DNA from: VGBV01 sp963780395
GTDB taxonomy: Bacteria > Actinomycetota > Thermoleophilia > Solirubrobacterales > 70-9
Assembly (NCBI GenBank): GCA_963780395.1
Contig: CAWABY010000015.1
Coordinates: 62,001-126,000, forward strand
Length of the DNA: 64,000 nucleotides
Reading direction: 5' to 3'
The notes below the pieces were generated by a model that did not search any database, was not told where the DNA came from, and saw only the letters and a program-made list of their open reading frames with translations. The position numbers and the translations under genes are program-made. Of the stretch, positions 1 to 9,109 are shown one piece after another; positions within the stretch are counted from its first letter, which is position 1, and every line of letters starts with the position of its first letter.

Positions 1-3000
1 CACCTCGTAGCCCTCGTAGTCGGCGATCAGGTCGCGGAAGACCGAGTTGTGCTCACGCAGGACCTCGAGCCAGCGCTCGTCTCCGAGGCGCTCGGTGATG
101 ATCGTCGAGTCCTCGATGTCGCTGAACAGGATCGCGACGGTTCCGTCGGGCGCGGCGTGGGCGCGCAGGTCGGGCCGCTCGGTCTCGAGCTCCGCGACCA
201 CGTCGTCGATCGAGGTGGTCACGTCCACCCCCGCCAGGCCCTGGGCCTCCAGCCGCAGAGCCAGGGCGCGCTCGACGATCCAGCGCGCGCCCATCTCCCG
301 GCTGGGGGTGATCGCCTCGCCAGCCAACTCCAGCGCCCGCTCGCGGTCGCCGCGCCCGTCGCGCGCCAGCAGCACCTCGGCCAGGTCCACCCGCGTTATG
401 GCCATGCCGGGCCGATCCCCCATCCGGGTGGCGATCTGGACCGCGCTCTCCAGGTGCTCGGCGGCCTGGTCGAGCCGCCCGCAGGTCTTTGCGAGCAGGC
501 CGAGGACGCGGTCGACCGGGCCGTTGAAGCCGGCCGCTCGCGCGACCACGATCACGAGGCCCGCGTAGGGCAGCAACTCGTCGTAGAGCAGCTCGGATCG
601 CTTGCGGTCGCCCAGCTGCGCCGCCGCCTCGGCCAGCAACCCGATCCCGGGGAGCCAGTTGGCGTCGCGCGGCACGACCGAGAAGTCATCTCCCGCAAAG
701 CGTTCCAGCTCCACCCTGCCCAGCTCGACGTTCCCCGTTCGCGCCGCGAGGGTGATCAGCGCGCTTCGCCAAGCGGGGATGCCCGGGAAGCGCTCGGCCA
801 GCTCCCTGACTCTGGGGATGAGCTCGGCCGCGCGCCCCTGCAGGCTTCGGAGCTGGAGCAGCTGCACGCCGTAGTACTGCTGGGCCAACGGCTGTTCGGC
901 GCGCTCGCCCTCCCGTCGCGATTGCTCCGCGAAGCGTTCGGCGGCCTCGATGTCGCCATCCACCATCGCGCGCATGCCGCGCAGGGCATGGGTCTGCCAG
1001 ATGTGGATCGGCATCCGCAGCTCGTCGGCCATCCGCGCGTAAGTCGCCAGCTCACGGTCGACCGAGGCGATGTCGCCCAGCTCCAGGAAGTTCTGCAGCC
1101 GGTAGGCGTGCCCGCGCAGCTCGGCCTCGGGGTCGCCGCAGGAGCTGCCCAGCTCGATCATTTCGTCCGCGATCGCGATCCGCTCCCGGGCCGCACCGGG
1201 GCCGACCGGCAGGAAGATCTGGCGGTGTAGCGCCGCCGCGAGCGTCTGCGGCGCGTCCACCTGGCGGGCGATCTCGATCGCCTCCTCCACCAGCGGCGCC
1301 GACAGACCCTGGGCGTCCTGCCAGTAGAGCTCCTGGGACTTGGCGCTGAGCAGCGACGCCCGAGCGGCGCTCGGCTCGGGCCCGATCGCCTCCAGCGCCT
1401 CGTCGATGAGGCCGATCAGCCGCTCGTCGGTCTTCCCTGCCTCGCTCAGCATCGCGATCCCGATCGCGGCGCCGACCAGCCCGTCGGCGTCGCCGAGGGC
1501 CCGCGCCGACTCCGCGGCCTGCCCGAAGGCCCTGCGCGCAGCGGAGATCTGCGCCGCGCTCGCCTCGGCGCCCCCCATCGCCAGCGACAGGCTCAGGCGC
1601 CGCCGCTCGTCCGGCTCGTCCTCCAGCTCGAGCACCTCGAGGGCGCGCTCGTACAGCTCGGAGGCCTCCTCGTAGGCCAGTTGTCCCATCGCCTGCTCCC
1701 CGGCGCGCTCGGCGTACTCGATCGCCTTTGCCGAGTCGCCGCGGGGCGCAGCCGCGAGGAAGTGCTGGGCCAGCTCGCCGAGCCGGCTGGGATCGTCTCC
1801 ATGCAGCTCCTCCAGCGCGAGCGCCGTCTTCTGGTGCAGCATCGCGCGCTGCGCCGGGGTCACCTCCTCGTAGAGCGTGTCGCGGACCAGCGCGTGCGCG
1901 AACGAGAAGCGCCCGCCCCCGACATCGGTGATCAGGCGCTCGCCGATTGCCTCCATCGCCCCGTCCATCATCTCCTCCATCGGGATGCCCTCGACCTTGA
2001 CGAGAACGTCAACGTCAAATTCGCGCCCAATCACCGCCGCGACCTTGAGCCCGTCGTTGGTCTCCTCGGAGAGCCGGTCGAGGCGCCGGCCCACGACCTC
2101 GCGCACCCCCTGCGGGATCTGGCCTTGCCACGAGTCCGGGTCGGACAGCCGCCCCTCGCTCGCCAGCAGCCGCACGACCTCACCCACGAAGAAGGGGTTG
2201 CCGTCGGTCTGCGCGTGCACCGCCTGGGCCAGGCCGGGCGGCGGCTTCACGCCCGCCGTCATCTCGACGTAGCGCTCGATCGACTCGGGCGAGAAGCCGC
2301 CCAGCGAGATGCGGGTACCGCCCAGCTCGCCCAGCACCCGGGCCAGCGGGTGGTGGCGGCCGAGCTCGACGTCGCGATAGGTACCGACGATCAGCAGGCC
2401 CGAGGAGCCGATCTCGCCGGCGACGTGCTTCAGCAAGAGCAGCGAGGGCTCGTCGGCCCAGTGCAGGTCGTCGAGGAAGAGGACCATCGGGCGGTCGCGC
2501 GCGGCCGCGACCAGAAAGCTCGCGACCGAGTCGAACAGGCGGAAGCGCGCCTCCTCGCTGTCGGAGGGCCCGGCGGGCTCGATGTCCAGGCGCTCGGCCA
2601 CCTCGGGCACGAGCTGGGCGATCTCGGCGGCGCCGGCGCCCATCTGCCACGCCATCGCCACGGGATCGGCGTCGCGCACGTAGCCGCGGATCGCCTGCAC
2701 CCAGGGCCAGTAGGCGGGCGCGCCCTCGTCCTCGCGGCAGCGGCCCCAATAGACGCGGGCGCCGCTGACCTGGGCGTATGTGGCGAGCTCCTCCGACGTC
2801 CGCGTCTTGCCGATCCCCGGCTCGCCGACCAAAAGCAGCAGGCCGCCGTTGCCGGCGAGCGCCCCGTCGGCGGCCTCGCGCAGCTGCTCGATCTCGCGCT
2901 CGCGCCCGACGAAGACGCCGCCGGCCAGCCGGTCGAGCGGGTTGTCGGTCCGCTCCTCTCCTTCCTCGGGCGAGGGATCCTCGACCAGCGCGGCCTGCAG

Positions 3001-3924
3001 GGCGTCGCGCACAGCCGCGGCGCCCTCGGGCCGGTCCTCGCCGCGCTTGGCCAGCAGCTCCAGCACCACACGGTCGAGCGCCTTGGGCACGGCGGGATCG
3101 TGGCGCGAGGGTGGCACGGGGTCGGCGTGCAGGTGCTGGGAGATGATCGAGACCGCGTCGTCGCCGGCGAAGGGCGGCTGGCCCGTCAGCATCTCGTAGA
3201 GCAGGGCGCCGAGCGAGTAGAGATCGCTCTCCGGGCCCGAGGTGTCGCCCAGGGCCTGTTCGGGCGGGAGGTAGGCGACGGTGCCGACGAGGTTTCCGCC
3301 GCTCACCCGCGAGCGAGCCTCTGTCGTCGCCAGGCCGAAATCGCCGAGCCTGGCTGCGCCGTCGTCGTCGAGCCAGACGTTGGCCGGCTTCAGGTCGCGG
3401 TGGACGATGCCGCGCGCGTGCGCGTGCTCGAGAGCGCGCGTGACGTCGGAGGCGATGCCGGCGGCTCGCTCGGCCTCGATCGATCCGCCCTCGGCCGCGA
3501 GCAGGGACTCGACGTCCCCGCCCGGCATGTACTCGCTGACGATGAACGGGTTGCCCGCCTCCTCGCCGGTGTCGAGCACGCTGACGACGTGGGGGTGGTC
3601 GCCGAGCTTGCGCATCGCCTGCGCCTCGCGCGTCGCCCGGGCCTGGACCGCGGCCGCCACGCCCTCGGTGTCGAACAGAGCCACGGCGACCTCCCGCCCC
3701 GAGGCGGTGTCGTCCGCCAGATAGACGCGTTTGCGACCGCCCTGCCCGAGGAAGCTGCGGACCCGGTAGCGCCCGCCCGCGAGCTCAGAGGGCACGTCCG
3801 ATGGCAGCACCTCGGCGGCGGGCACCGGCTCCCGATCGGTTTCGCGCGCCGCAAGCTCGGTCCCGCACGAGTCGCAGAACCTGGCGCCCTCACGGTTCTC
3901 ATTGCCGCAGGACGGGCAACGCAT
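1..3924 (-). CDS. Ser/Thr kinase - AAA ATPase - TPR - class III nucleotide cyclase (3' end outside window)
   Basis: Large signalling protein read from 3924 to the window edge (1308 codons, open throughout). It begins with a four-Cys zinc ribbon (CPSCGN..FCDSCG, residues 3-20). A protein kinase domain follows at about 50-310, with catalytic loop HRDLKPAN near 175 and DFG in GDFGLA. An AAA_16-type ATPase starts at VFVGRE near 333, with Walker A GEPGIGKT near 367 and Walker B LFLDDLHWAD near 482. A long alpha-helical TPR-like region runs to about 1250. The start of a class III adenylate/guanylate cyclase domain (ILFSDIEDST, metal-binding Asp) reaches the edge. The domain order implies a cytosolic sensor joining phosphorylation, NTP-dependent conformational change and cyclic nucleotide synthesis; the ligand is unknown. 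The ATG is preceded by TAAGTT six bases upstream, suggesting a leaderless transcript. It is divergent from another kinase gene. Confidence 0.9.
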   Translation of the reverse strand, partial: MRCPSCGNENREGARFCDSCGTELAARETDREPVPAAEVLPSDVPSELAGGRYRVRSFLGQGGRKRVYLADDTASGREVAVALFDTEGVAAAVQARATREAQAMRKLGDHPHVVSVLDTGEEAGNPFIVSEYMPGGDVESLLAAEGGSIEAERAAGIASDVTRALEHAHARGIVHRDLKPANVWLDDDGAARLGDFGLATTEARSRVSGGNLVGTVAYLPPEQALGDTSGPESDLYSLGALLYEMLTGQPPFAGDDAVSIISQHLHADPVPPSRHDPAVPKALDRVVLELLAKRGEDRPEGAAAVRDALQAALVEDPSPEEGEERTDNPLDRLAGGVFVGREREIEQLREAADGALAGNGGLLLLVGEPGIGKTRTSEELATYAQVSGARVYWGRCREDEGAPAYWPWVQAIRGYVRDADPVAMAWQMGAGAAEIAQLVPEVAERLDIEPAGPSDSEEARFRLFDSVASFLVAAARDRPMVLFLDDLHWADEPSLLLLKHVAGEIGSSGLLIVGTYRDVELGRHHPLARVLGELGGTRISLGGFSPESIERYVEMTAGVKPPPGLAQAVHAQTDGNPFFVGEVVRLLASEGRLSDPDSWQGQIPQGVREVVGRRLDRLSEETNDGLKVAAVIGREFDVDVLVKVEGIPMEEMMDGAMEAIGERLITDVGGGRFSFAHALVRDTLYEEVTPAQRAMLHQKTALALEELHGDDPSRLGELAQHFLAAAPRGDSAKAIEYAERAGEQAMGQLAYEEASELYERALEVLELEDEPDERRRLSLSLAMGGAEASAAQISAARRAFGQAAESARALGDADGLVGAAIGIAMLSEAGKTDERLIGLIDEALEAIGPEPSAARASLLSAKSQELYWQDAQGLSAPLVEEAIEIARQVDAPQTLAAALHRQIFLPVGPGAARERIAIADEMIELGSSCGDPEAELRGHAYRLQNFLELGDIASVDRELATYARMADELRMPIHIWQTHALRGMRAMVDGDIEAAERFAEQSRREGERAEQPLAQQYYGVQLLQLRSLQGRAAELIPRVRELAERFPGIPAWRSALITLAARTGNVELGRVELERFAGDDFSVVPRDANWLPGIGLLAEAAAQLGDRKRSELLYDELLPYAGLVIVVARAAGFNGPVDRVLGLLAKTCGRLDQAAEHLESAVQIATRMGDRPGMAITRVDLAEVLLARDGRGDRERALELAGEAITPSREMGARWIVERALALRLEAQGLAGVDVTTSIDDVVAELETERPDLRAHAAPDGTVAILFSDIEDSTIITERLGDERWLEVLREHNSVFRDLIADYEGYEV

Positions 3925-3930
3925 GCATCC

Positions 3931-3936
3931 AACTTA
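3931..3936 (-). promoter_or_regulatory. -10 hexamer TAAGTT, leaderless start
   Basis: TAAGTT on the minus strand ends six bases before the ATG of the kinase-cyclase gene, so transcription would start at or very near the start codon. A second ATG lies in the spacer but in another frame. Confidence 0.45.
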
Positions 3937-3993
3937 GCCCACGCCCAGCGCCGCTTCTGTGACTTTGCCCCTGCCTAACCCGCGGCTGACACC

Positions 3994-4896
3994 ATGCCGG
4001 GGGTGAGCGACGCCGGCTGGGAGTTCGAGGAAGGGCACGAGATCGCGCCTGGGCGCAGCGTGCTGAAGCCGATCGGCGGTGGCAGTCTCTACGAGGTCCA
4101 CTTGGTCTGGGACGAGCCCATGCACGCGCTGCTCGTGGCGAAGCTCGTGCGACCGGATCTGGTCGAGGACCCGGGATCGATCGAGGACCTGGAGGAGGAG
4201 GCCGAGGCGCTGGCGGCGTTGCCGCACCCGGTGATCGTGCGCGGCTTCGACGCCGTGCCCGAGCCGCCGTACCCGCATCTGCTGATCGAGCACCTGGAGG
4301 GACCCTCGCTTCGCCGCCTGATCAGGCGCGGCGGCCCGCTGCCGCTGCAGCAGCTGCTGCCCCTGGCGCTCAACCTCGCGGGCGCGCTGCACTTCATGGC
4401 CGAGGAGGGCTGGGTTCATCTCGACGTGAAACCCGACAACACGATCATGAGCGTGCCGCCCCGGCTGATCGACCTCAGCATCGCTCGGACCCTCGAGCGC
4501 GCGGCCAGGGTGCGGAGCCCGATCGGCACTGACGCCTACATGGCGCCCGAGCAGTGCGAGCCCGTCGCCAACAAGGGCCTGATCGGGCCCCCAGCCGACG
4601 TCTGGGGGTTGGGCGCGACCCTCTTCCACGCCGTCGCCGGCACGCGTCCCTTCCCGCGCGAGGAGGGCGACCGCGACAGCGACGACCCCCACGTGCGCTT
4701 TCCGCAGCTCGTACACGCTCCGATCGACCTGCCCGAAAGCATGCCGTCGCCGCTGGTGGAGCTGATCGAACGGATGCTGGCGGCGGACCCGCAGGAGAGG
4801 CCGACGGCGTCGGAGGTGGCGTCGCGGTTGGAGCCGCTGGTCGCGGAACTTCCGGCGAAGATGACGCTCAGCCGCCGCGGCTCGCAGATCGTCTGA
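3994..4896 (+). CDS. Serine/threonine protein kinase, kinase domain only
   Basis: A 300-residue protein that is essentially one kinase domain. It has a Gly-rich loop (GGGSLYEV), a lysine strand (LLVAKLV), catalytic loop HLDVKPDN and an APE-like segment MAPEQ. The DFG motif is replaced by DLS (LIDLSIAR), but its metal-binding Asp is kept, so activity is plausible. No transmembrane helix or extracellular sensor is seen, unlike PknB-type receptors, so it is probably soluble. It is transcribed away from the kinase-ATPase-cyclase gene, with 69 bases between the two start codons, which suggests shared regulation. The start could instead be the GTG three codons in. Substrates are unknown; the Thr-rich membrane protein downstream is a speculative candidate. 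Confidence 0.85.
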   Translation: MPGVSDAGWEFEEGHEIAPGRSVLKPIGGGSLYEVHLVWDEPMHALLVAKLVRPDLVEDPGSIEDLEEEAEALAALPHPVIVRGFDAVPEPPYPHLLIEHLEGPSLRRLIRRGGPLPLQQLLPLALNLAGALHFMAEEGWVHLDVKPDNTIMSVPPRLIDLSIARTLERAARVRSPIGTDAYMAPEQCEPVANKGLIGPPADVWGLGATLFHAVAGTRPFPREEGDRDSDDPHVRFPQLVHAPIDLPESMPSPLVELIERMLAADPQERPTASEVASRLEPLVAELPAKMTLSRRGSQIV

Positions 4897-4950
4897 GATG
4901 CCGATAACCGAGTCCGGCAGCCCATTCCAAGGCCTTGCCGCGATTGAACC

Positions 4951-4972
4951 TTCTCCTAACTCGCCCGGAGAA
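4951..4972. other. Small inverted repeat upstream of the repeat protein gene
   Basis: TTCTCC and GGAGAA form a 6-bp stem with a 10-base loop, between the kinase stop and the ATG at 5026. It could be a weak terminator of the kinase gene or a leader element. Nothing else is recognisable in this gap. Confidence 0.3.
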
Positions 4973-5025
4973 GACTCGAGGCGAGGGTCATCGGATCCGG
5001 TGACCTGAACCGACGAGAGGGAAGC

Positions 5026-5586
5026 ATGAGAAAGCGAAACCGAGAGCGGGAGGCGCGCGCGCCTGGTGCGGCGTCACGAGCCTTCCTGCATCTGTCCGAA
5101 GGCAACGAGCTCGCCGCCGACGGGCCATCCACGGCCCGCAAGGCGGTCGTGGCCATGCTGGCGGCGCTGTTCATCCTCGCCGTGCCCCTGATCTGGGCCA
5201 ACACCGCCATGGGCGGCGGTGACGACCAGGCCGTTCGCGAGCACTCGAAGGGCCCGGGCAGCGGCGACGACGACCACGACAACAGCGGCCCCGGGGGCGG
5301 CGGCGACACCGACGACTCCGGCGCCTCGGCCGCGACCACCGGCACCGGCTCGAGGGACTCGGCCAGGACCGCCGGGACAACCACCGGCAACACGCGAGAC
5401 ACGACCGACGATGCGAAGTCGGCGAGGACGGCCGGCACCGGCTCGAAGGACTCGGCCAAGACGGCCGGGACCACGCGCGGGACCAACGGCCAGTCCACCG
5501 ATGACTCGAACTCGGCCAAGACCCGCGGCACGGGCTCGAGGGACTCGGCGAAGACCGCCGGGACCACGCGCGGAACGCGCGGCTAG
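5026..5586 (+). CDS. Single-pass membrane protein with Thr/Ser/Gly-rich imperfect repeats
   Basis: I do not recognise this 186-residue protein. The N-terminal 40 residues are basic and probably cytosolic. One hydrophobic helix (VVAMLAALFILAVPLIWA, about residues 41-60) follows. The rest is low-complexity, Gly/Asp-rich and then built from about three imperfect copies of a unit with the core TGSRDSAKTAGTT. The repeats are also visible in the DNA. The topology suggests an extracytoplasmic, disordered, charged tail, such as a wall spacer or phospho- or glyco-acceptor. GAGGGAA before the ATG is a convincing ribosome binding site. It follows the kinase gene in the same direction with a 129-base gap; a link to that kinase is inference only. 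Confidence 0.65.
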   Translation: MRKRNREREARAPGAASRAFLHLSEGNELAADGPSTARKAVVAMLAALFILAVPLIWANTAMGGGDDQAVREHSKGPGSGDDDHDNSGPGGGGDTDDSGASAATTGTGSRDSARTAGTTTGNTRDTTDDAKSARTAGTGSKDSAKTAGTTRGTNGQSTDDSNSAKTRGTGSRDSAKTAGTTRGTRG

Positions 5587-5607
5587 TCAGCTGCACTCGG
5601 CTCGGGA

Positions 5608-5636
5608 GCGGCCGCCGGGCATGAGCCGGTGGCCGC
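5608..5636. terminator. Strong hairpin between convergent genes
   Basis: GCGGCCGCCGG and CCGGTGGCCGC form an 11-bp stem (one G-T pair) with a 7-base loop, between the stop of the repeat protein and the stop of the convergent zinc peptidase. The position fits a bidirectional terminator, although no U-tract follows. Confidence 0.6.
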
Positions 5637-5659
5637 TTCATGCTGCGGGCTTGCGATCC

Positions 5660-6604
5660 CTAGACGTCTTCAGCCGAGAACGTGTCGCACTGCTCGATGT
5701 CGCCTGAGTCGAAGCCCTTGCGGAACCAGGTGCGCCGCTGCTCGGAGGTGCCGTGGGTGAAGGACTCAGGGTCGATCCGGCCCTGGGTCTGCTCCTGGAT
5801 GCGGTCGTCGCCGACGGCCTCGGCGGCGGTGATGCCCTCCTCGAGGTCGCCGTCCTCGAGGATCCCAGCCTGGTAGACCGAGCGGCCCCAGAGCCCGGCG
5901 AAGCAGTCCGCCTGCAGCTCCAGGCGGACCGAGAGCTCGTTGGCGTCGTCGGGGTTCGACTGGCTCTGGTCGCGGACCTTCTGCTCGATCCCGAGCTGTT
6001 GCTGGATGTGATGGCCGTACTCGTGCGCCAGCACGTAGGCCTGGGCGAAGTCGCCCGGCGCCTTGAAGCGCTTGTCGAGCTCGTTGAAGAAGGTCAGGTC
6101 GACGTAGGCCTTCTGGTCGAGCGGGCAGTAGAAGGGGCCGGTCGCCGAGCTCGCCTGCCCGCAGCCGGAGGCGACGGCGTTCGTGAAAAGGACCAGGCCC
6201 GGCTGCTGAAGCTGCTTGCCCGAGCTCTGGAACTGCTCGGCCCAGAAGCCGTCGAGGTCGGTCAGCACGAAGTTGACGAACTCCGCGCCCTGGTCGTTCG
6301 CTTCCCCGCCCGCCGGCGGCGGGGCGCTGGTGTCCTGGCTGGGCGGCACCTGGGTCTGGTCCGTGGGCAGGCCGGGGACGTTGAAGCCGCCACCGTCGCC
6401 GCCGCCGCAGCTGCGCAGCACGAAGAAGAGGACGACGATGATGATGATCGTGCCGATACCCAGGCCGCCCTTGCCGCCGGTCGGGATCGGCAGGTTCATG
6501 CCGCCACCGCTGCCGCCGGGTAGGCCGAAGCCCCCGCCGCCCCCGCCGCCCTGGCCGCGGCGATCCTCTAGGCGCGGATTGCGCCTGGTCGGCTTCCACT
6601 TCAC
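5660..6604 (-). CDS. Membrane-anchored neutral zinc metallopeptidase (YpfJ/PF04228 type)
   Basis: A 314-residue protein of the predicted neutral zinc metallopeptidase family. The first 45 residues are basic and Gly-rich. One membrane helix (GIGTIIIIVVLFFVLRSC, about 49-66) is followed by a Gly/Pro linker. The C-terminal domain has the zinc motif HEYGHH with a downstream acidic region (ELQADCFAGLWG) that probably gives the third ligand. The architecture (cytosolic N-terminus, one helix, periplasmic or wall-side peptidase) and length match the family. Substrates are unknown. The GTG start is set by TAGGGT seven bases upstream. It is convergent with the repeat protein and lies just upstream (37 bases) of cydB's 3' end on the same strand. 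Confidence 0.88.
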   Translation of the reverse strand: MKWKPTRRNPRLEDRRGQGGGGGGGFGLPGGSGGGMNLPIPTGGKGGLGIGTIIIIVVLFFVLRSCGGGDGGGFNVPGLPTDQTQVPPSQDTSAPPPAGGEANDQGAEFVNFVLTDLDGFWAEQFQSSGKQLQQPGLVLFTNAVASGCGQASSATGPFYCPLDQKAYVDLTFFNELDKRFKAPGDFAQAYVLAHEYGHHIQQQLGIEQKVRDQSQSNPDDANELSVRLELQADCFAGLWGRSVYQAGILEDGDLEEGITAAEAVGDDRIQEQTQGRIDPESFTHGTSEQRRTWFRKGFDSGDIEQCDTFSAEDV

Positions 6605-6611
6605 GGCCTAG

Positions 6612-6617
6612 ACCCTA
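6612..6617 (-). promoter_or_regulatory. -10 hexamer TAGGGT, leaderless start
   Basis: TAGGGT on the minus strand lies seven bases before the GTG of the zinc peptidase. No Shine-Dalgarno is visible. Confidence 0.5.
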
Positions 6618-6641
6618 TCCGGAAGGCCCCTTTTCAAACCC

Positions 6642-7664
6642 CTACTCCAGGAGGCTGCGCTGGCTCAGCGTGTAGAGCAGCGCGATCGCCGGGATCACGA
6701 GCGCGACCGCGATCCCGAACACGATCAGGATCGCCGTCAGGCTCGGGTCGGGCGCCGCGGCCGCGTCGATCGTGAGTCCCTGCGAGCCGCCCTCCGGCGG
6801 CAGCAAGTAGGGGTGCTGGCCGACCCCCCAGCCCCAGACCACCATCGCTACCGCGCCGACGGCCAGCGGGCGCAGCGCCAGGCGCTCGAGCCTGTCGCCG
6901 GCGCCGCGCACCAACAGCGCCAGCGCGCCCAGCCCGGCCAGGCCCGACGCGATCACCAGCGGCAGCCCCGGGCCGGTGAGCCCGTCGTAGACGAAGCGGG
7001 CATCGGCGCGCAGCGCGAACACCCCGGCGACCGCCAGCGCCCCGGCGGCCACCGCGGCCCCCAGGGCGCAGCGGCGGAAGTGCGCCTCCACGTCCTTCTC
7101 GCCGGCGGCCCGCGAGTCGTGGACCAGGAAGACCGCCGCGATGTAGGCGCCGGCGGCGACGGACATGGCGCCGATCAGCAGCGGCAGCGGGCCGATCCAG
7201 CTCCCGGTCGGGTCCCCGTTTCCGTCGGCCGGCACCTCGCCCGCCGCGATCGCTCCCACCACGGTGCCCATGAAGAGCGGGGTGAGGATCGATGAGACCG
7301 CAAAAACGCGGGTCGCCCACTCGAGCGTCGATCCGTGGAAGACGTGGCGGAAGGCGAAGTTGGACCCGCGCAGCACGATCCCGAGCGCGGCCAGGGCCAA
7401 CGGGATGTAGAGAGTGCTCATCACGGCGGAGAACGCCTCGGGGAAGCCCGTCCAGGCGACCACGAGAATGAAGATCAGCCAGACGTGGTTAGCCTCCCAG
7501 ACCGGGGTCAGGGAGTGATCGATGCGGGCATTGACCTTCTCGCCGAGCTTGCCGCGTGCCGGCACAAGCTCCCAGAGGCCCGCGCCGAAGTCCGCGCCCC
7601 CGAAGATCGCGTACATCATCGCGCCCACCAGCAGCACGGCCGCGACGGCGTCGGCCTCGTTCAC
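6642..7664 (-). CDS. cydB: Cytochrome bd ubiquinol/menaquinol oxidase subunit II
   Basis: Subunit II of the cytochrome bd terminal oxidase, the structural partner of CydA in the membrane quinol:O2 oxidoreductase. The 340-residue length is normal. The N-terminus has the family signature with acidic and aromatic residues (MMYAIFGGADFGAGLWEL), then W(E)ANHVWLIF and several further hydrophobic helices. A GQHPYLLPP segment near 270 corresponds to the conserved Q/H-P-Y region of bd oxidases. The start overlaps the cydA stop by four bases, so the pair is translationally coupled. No CydX or CydDC gene lies next to it; the maturation genes must be elsewhere. Confidence 0.95.
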   Translation of the reverse strand: MNEADAVAAVLLVGAMMYAIFGGADFGAGLWELVPARGKLGEKVNARIDHSLTPVWEANHVWLIFILVVAWTGFPEAFSAVMSTLYIPLALAALGIVLRGSNFAFRHVFHGSTLEWATRVFAVSSILTPLFMGTVVGAIAAGEVPADGNGDPTGSWIGPLPLLIGAMSVAAGAYIAAVFLVHDSRAAGEKDVEAHFRRCALGAAVAAGALAVAGVFALRADARFVYDGLTGPGLPLVIASGLAGLGALALLVRGAGDRLERLALRPLAVGAVAMVVWGWGVGQHPYLLPPEGGSQGLTIDAAAAPDPSLTAILIVFGIAVALVIPAIALLYTLSQRSLLE

Positions 7665-9046
7665 TTCGCCACCTCCTCATGCGGTGGGGCATACGGCGTC
7701 CCGACCTCCTCGGCGTCGGCCTCGCGCCAGCGCCTCGAGAGGGTGCGCAGCGCCAGAATCGCGGCCACCCCGAGCGCCGCATAGAGCAGGAAGGTGAAGC
7801 CGAATACGATCCATAGGCCCTGGGCGTCGGTGACCGCGTCCTCCACCTTCATGTAGCCGTTCACGATCCACGGCTGGCGCCCGACCTCGGTCACAATCCA
7901 GCCGGCCTCGAGCGCGGCGATCGCCGCCACCCCCGATACGGCCGCGGCGCGCAAGAACCAGACGGTCTGCGGCAGCTCGCGTTTTCGCCACCAGACGAAG
8001 GCGAACCACAGCACCAGCGCCATCAGCGCGGTGCCGATCCCGACCATGACGTCGAAGGCGGTGTGCAGCAGCGTCAGGGCCTGGGGCTCCTCGTCGTCGG
8101 GGATCTGGTCGAGGCCGGTGACCTCGGTATCGGTGCTGAAACCGACCAGGAGGGAGTCGACGCCCGGCAGCCCGATGGCGTACTTGACCTCGCCGTCGGT
8201 GCAGATCCCACCGATGTACTCGGTCTGGTCGGGCCCGCTCTCATAGACGCACTCCATCGCCGCGAACTTGGCCGGCTGGTCGTCGGCGATCGCGCGCGCC
8301 GCCGTGTCGCCCACGAACAGCTGGATCGGGGTCGCGATCGCCGCGACCGTGAACGGGATCAGGAAGCCGACCCGGTGGTAGCGATCGCGGCGGCCGCGAA
8401 GCATTCCCACGGCGTAGACCGAGGCGACCAGGAACCCGGCGACCATGTAGGCGGCCAGGATCATGTGGGGGACCTCGTAACCGACAGCCGGGTTGAACAG
8501 GACCTCCCAGGGGTCCACGTCGCTGACCCGGCCGTCGGCCCCCAGCGTGAAGCCCTGGGGCTGGTTCATCCAGGAGTTGGCCGCCACCACCGAGGCCGCG
8601 CCGCCGAGTCCCGCCAGCACGATCGGCACCCCGCTCCAGAAGTGCGCCCAGCCCGGCAGCCGCTTCCAGCCGTAGATGTAGATCGCGATGAAGATCGCCT
8701 CGGTGAAGAAGAACAGGCCCTCGATCGCGAAGGCGATCCCGAAGGCGTCGCCGAAGCGGTCCATGAACTCCGGCCACAGCAGCCCCATCTCGAAGGAGAG
8801 GACCGTCCCGGTGACGGCCCCGACCGCGAACAGCACCGCCACTCCCCGCGACCAGCGCTCGGCGAGCTTGAGCGCGTCGGCGTCGCCGTGCTTGCGGCCC
8901 CGGTACTCGGCGATCAGCATGATCGCCGGGAAGGCCACCCCCATGCAGGCGAGGATGATGTGGAACCCCAGCGTGAACGCCATCTGGTTGCGCGCCGCCA
9001 GCAGGTTCGACGAACTGTCCGCGATCAGCGGGATCAGATCGGGCAT
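7661..9046 (-). CDS. cydA: Cytochrome bd oxidase subunit I
   Basis: Catalytic subunit of cytochrome bd oxidase, which binds the three hemes and oxidises quinol at the outer face. Visible family features are the heme b595 ligand His in GFHIILAC (residue 29), the heme b558 ligand His in EVPHMILAAY (about 194), the GRQPW motif near 385, and about nine membrane helices. At 461 residues with a compact quinol loop it belongs to the short Q-loop class common in Gram-positives. Expression is probably favoured by low oxygen, but no operator is identified. TATGCT 11 bases before the ATG is a possible -10. The upstream DNA abruptly becomes the T-depleted stretch, so the natural promoter may be incomplete. 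Confidence 0.96.
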   Translation of the reverse strand: MPDLIPLIADSSSNLLAARNQMAFTLGFHIILACMGVAFPAIMLIAEYRGRKHGDADALKLAERWSRGVAVLFAVGAVTGTVLSFEMGLLWPEFMDRFGDAFGIAFAIEGLFFFTEAIFIAIYIYGWKRLPGWAHFWSGVPIVLAGLGGAASVVAANSWMNQPQGFTLGADGRVSDVDPWEVLFNPAVGYEVPHMILAAYMVAGFLVASVYAVGMLRGRRDRYHRVGFLIPFTVAAIATPIQLFVGDTAARAIADDQPAKFAAMECVYESGPDQTEYIGGICTDGEVKYAIGLPGVDSLLVGFSTDTEVTGLDQIPDDEEPQALTLLHTAFDVMVGIGTALMALVLWFAFVWWRKRELPQTVWFLRAAAVSGVAAIAALEAGWIVTEVGRQPWIVNGYMKVEDAVTDAQGLWIVFGFTFLLYAALGVAAILALRTLSRRWREADAEEVGTPYAPPHEEVAK

Positions 9047-9109
9047 CGGTTGAGCCGAGCATAAGGCCCGGCCCCCACCTCAAAGCCGACGCGAACGACG
9101 AGGGGGGCG

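Noticed and set aside
1681..3978. Very long plus-strand reading frame (765 codons) opposite the kinase-cyclase gene
   Set aside because: It is open because of third-position GC bias. It has no domain, and the opposite strand encodes clear kinase, ATPase and cyclase motifs.
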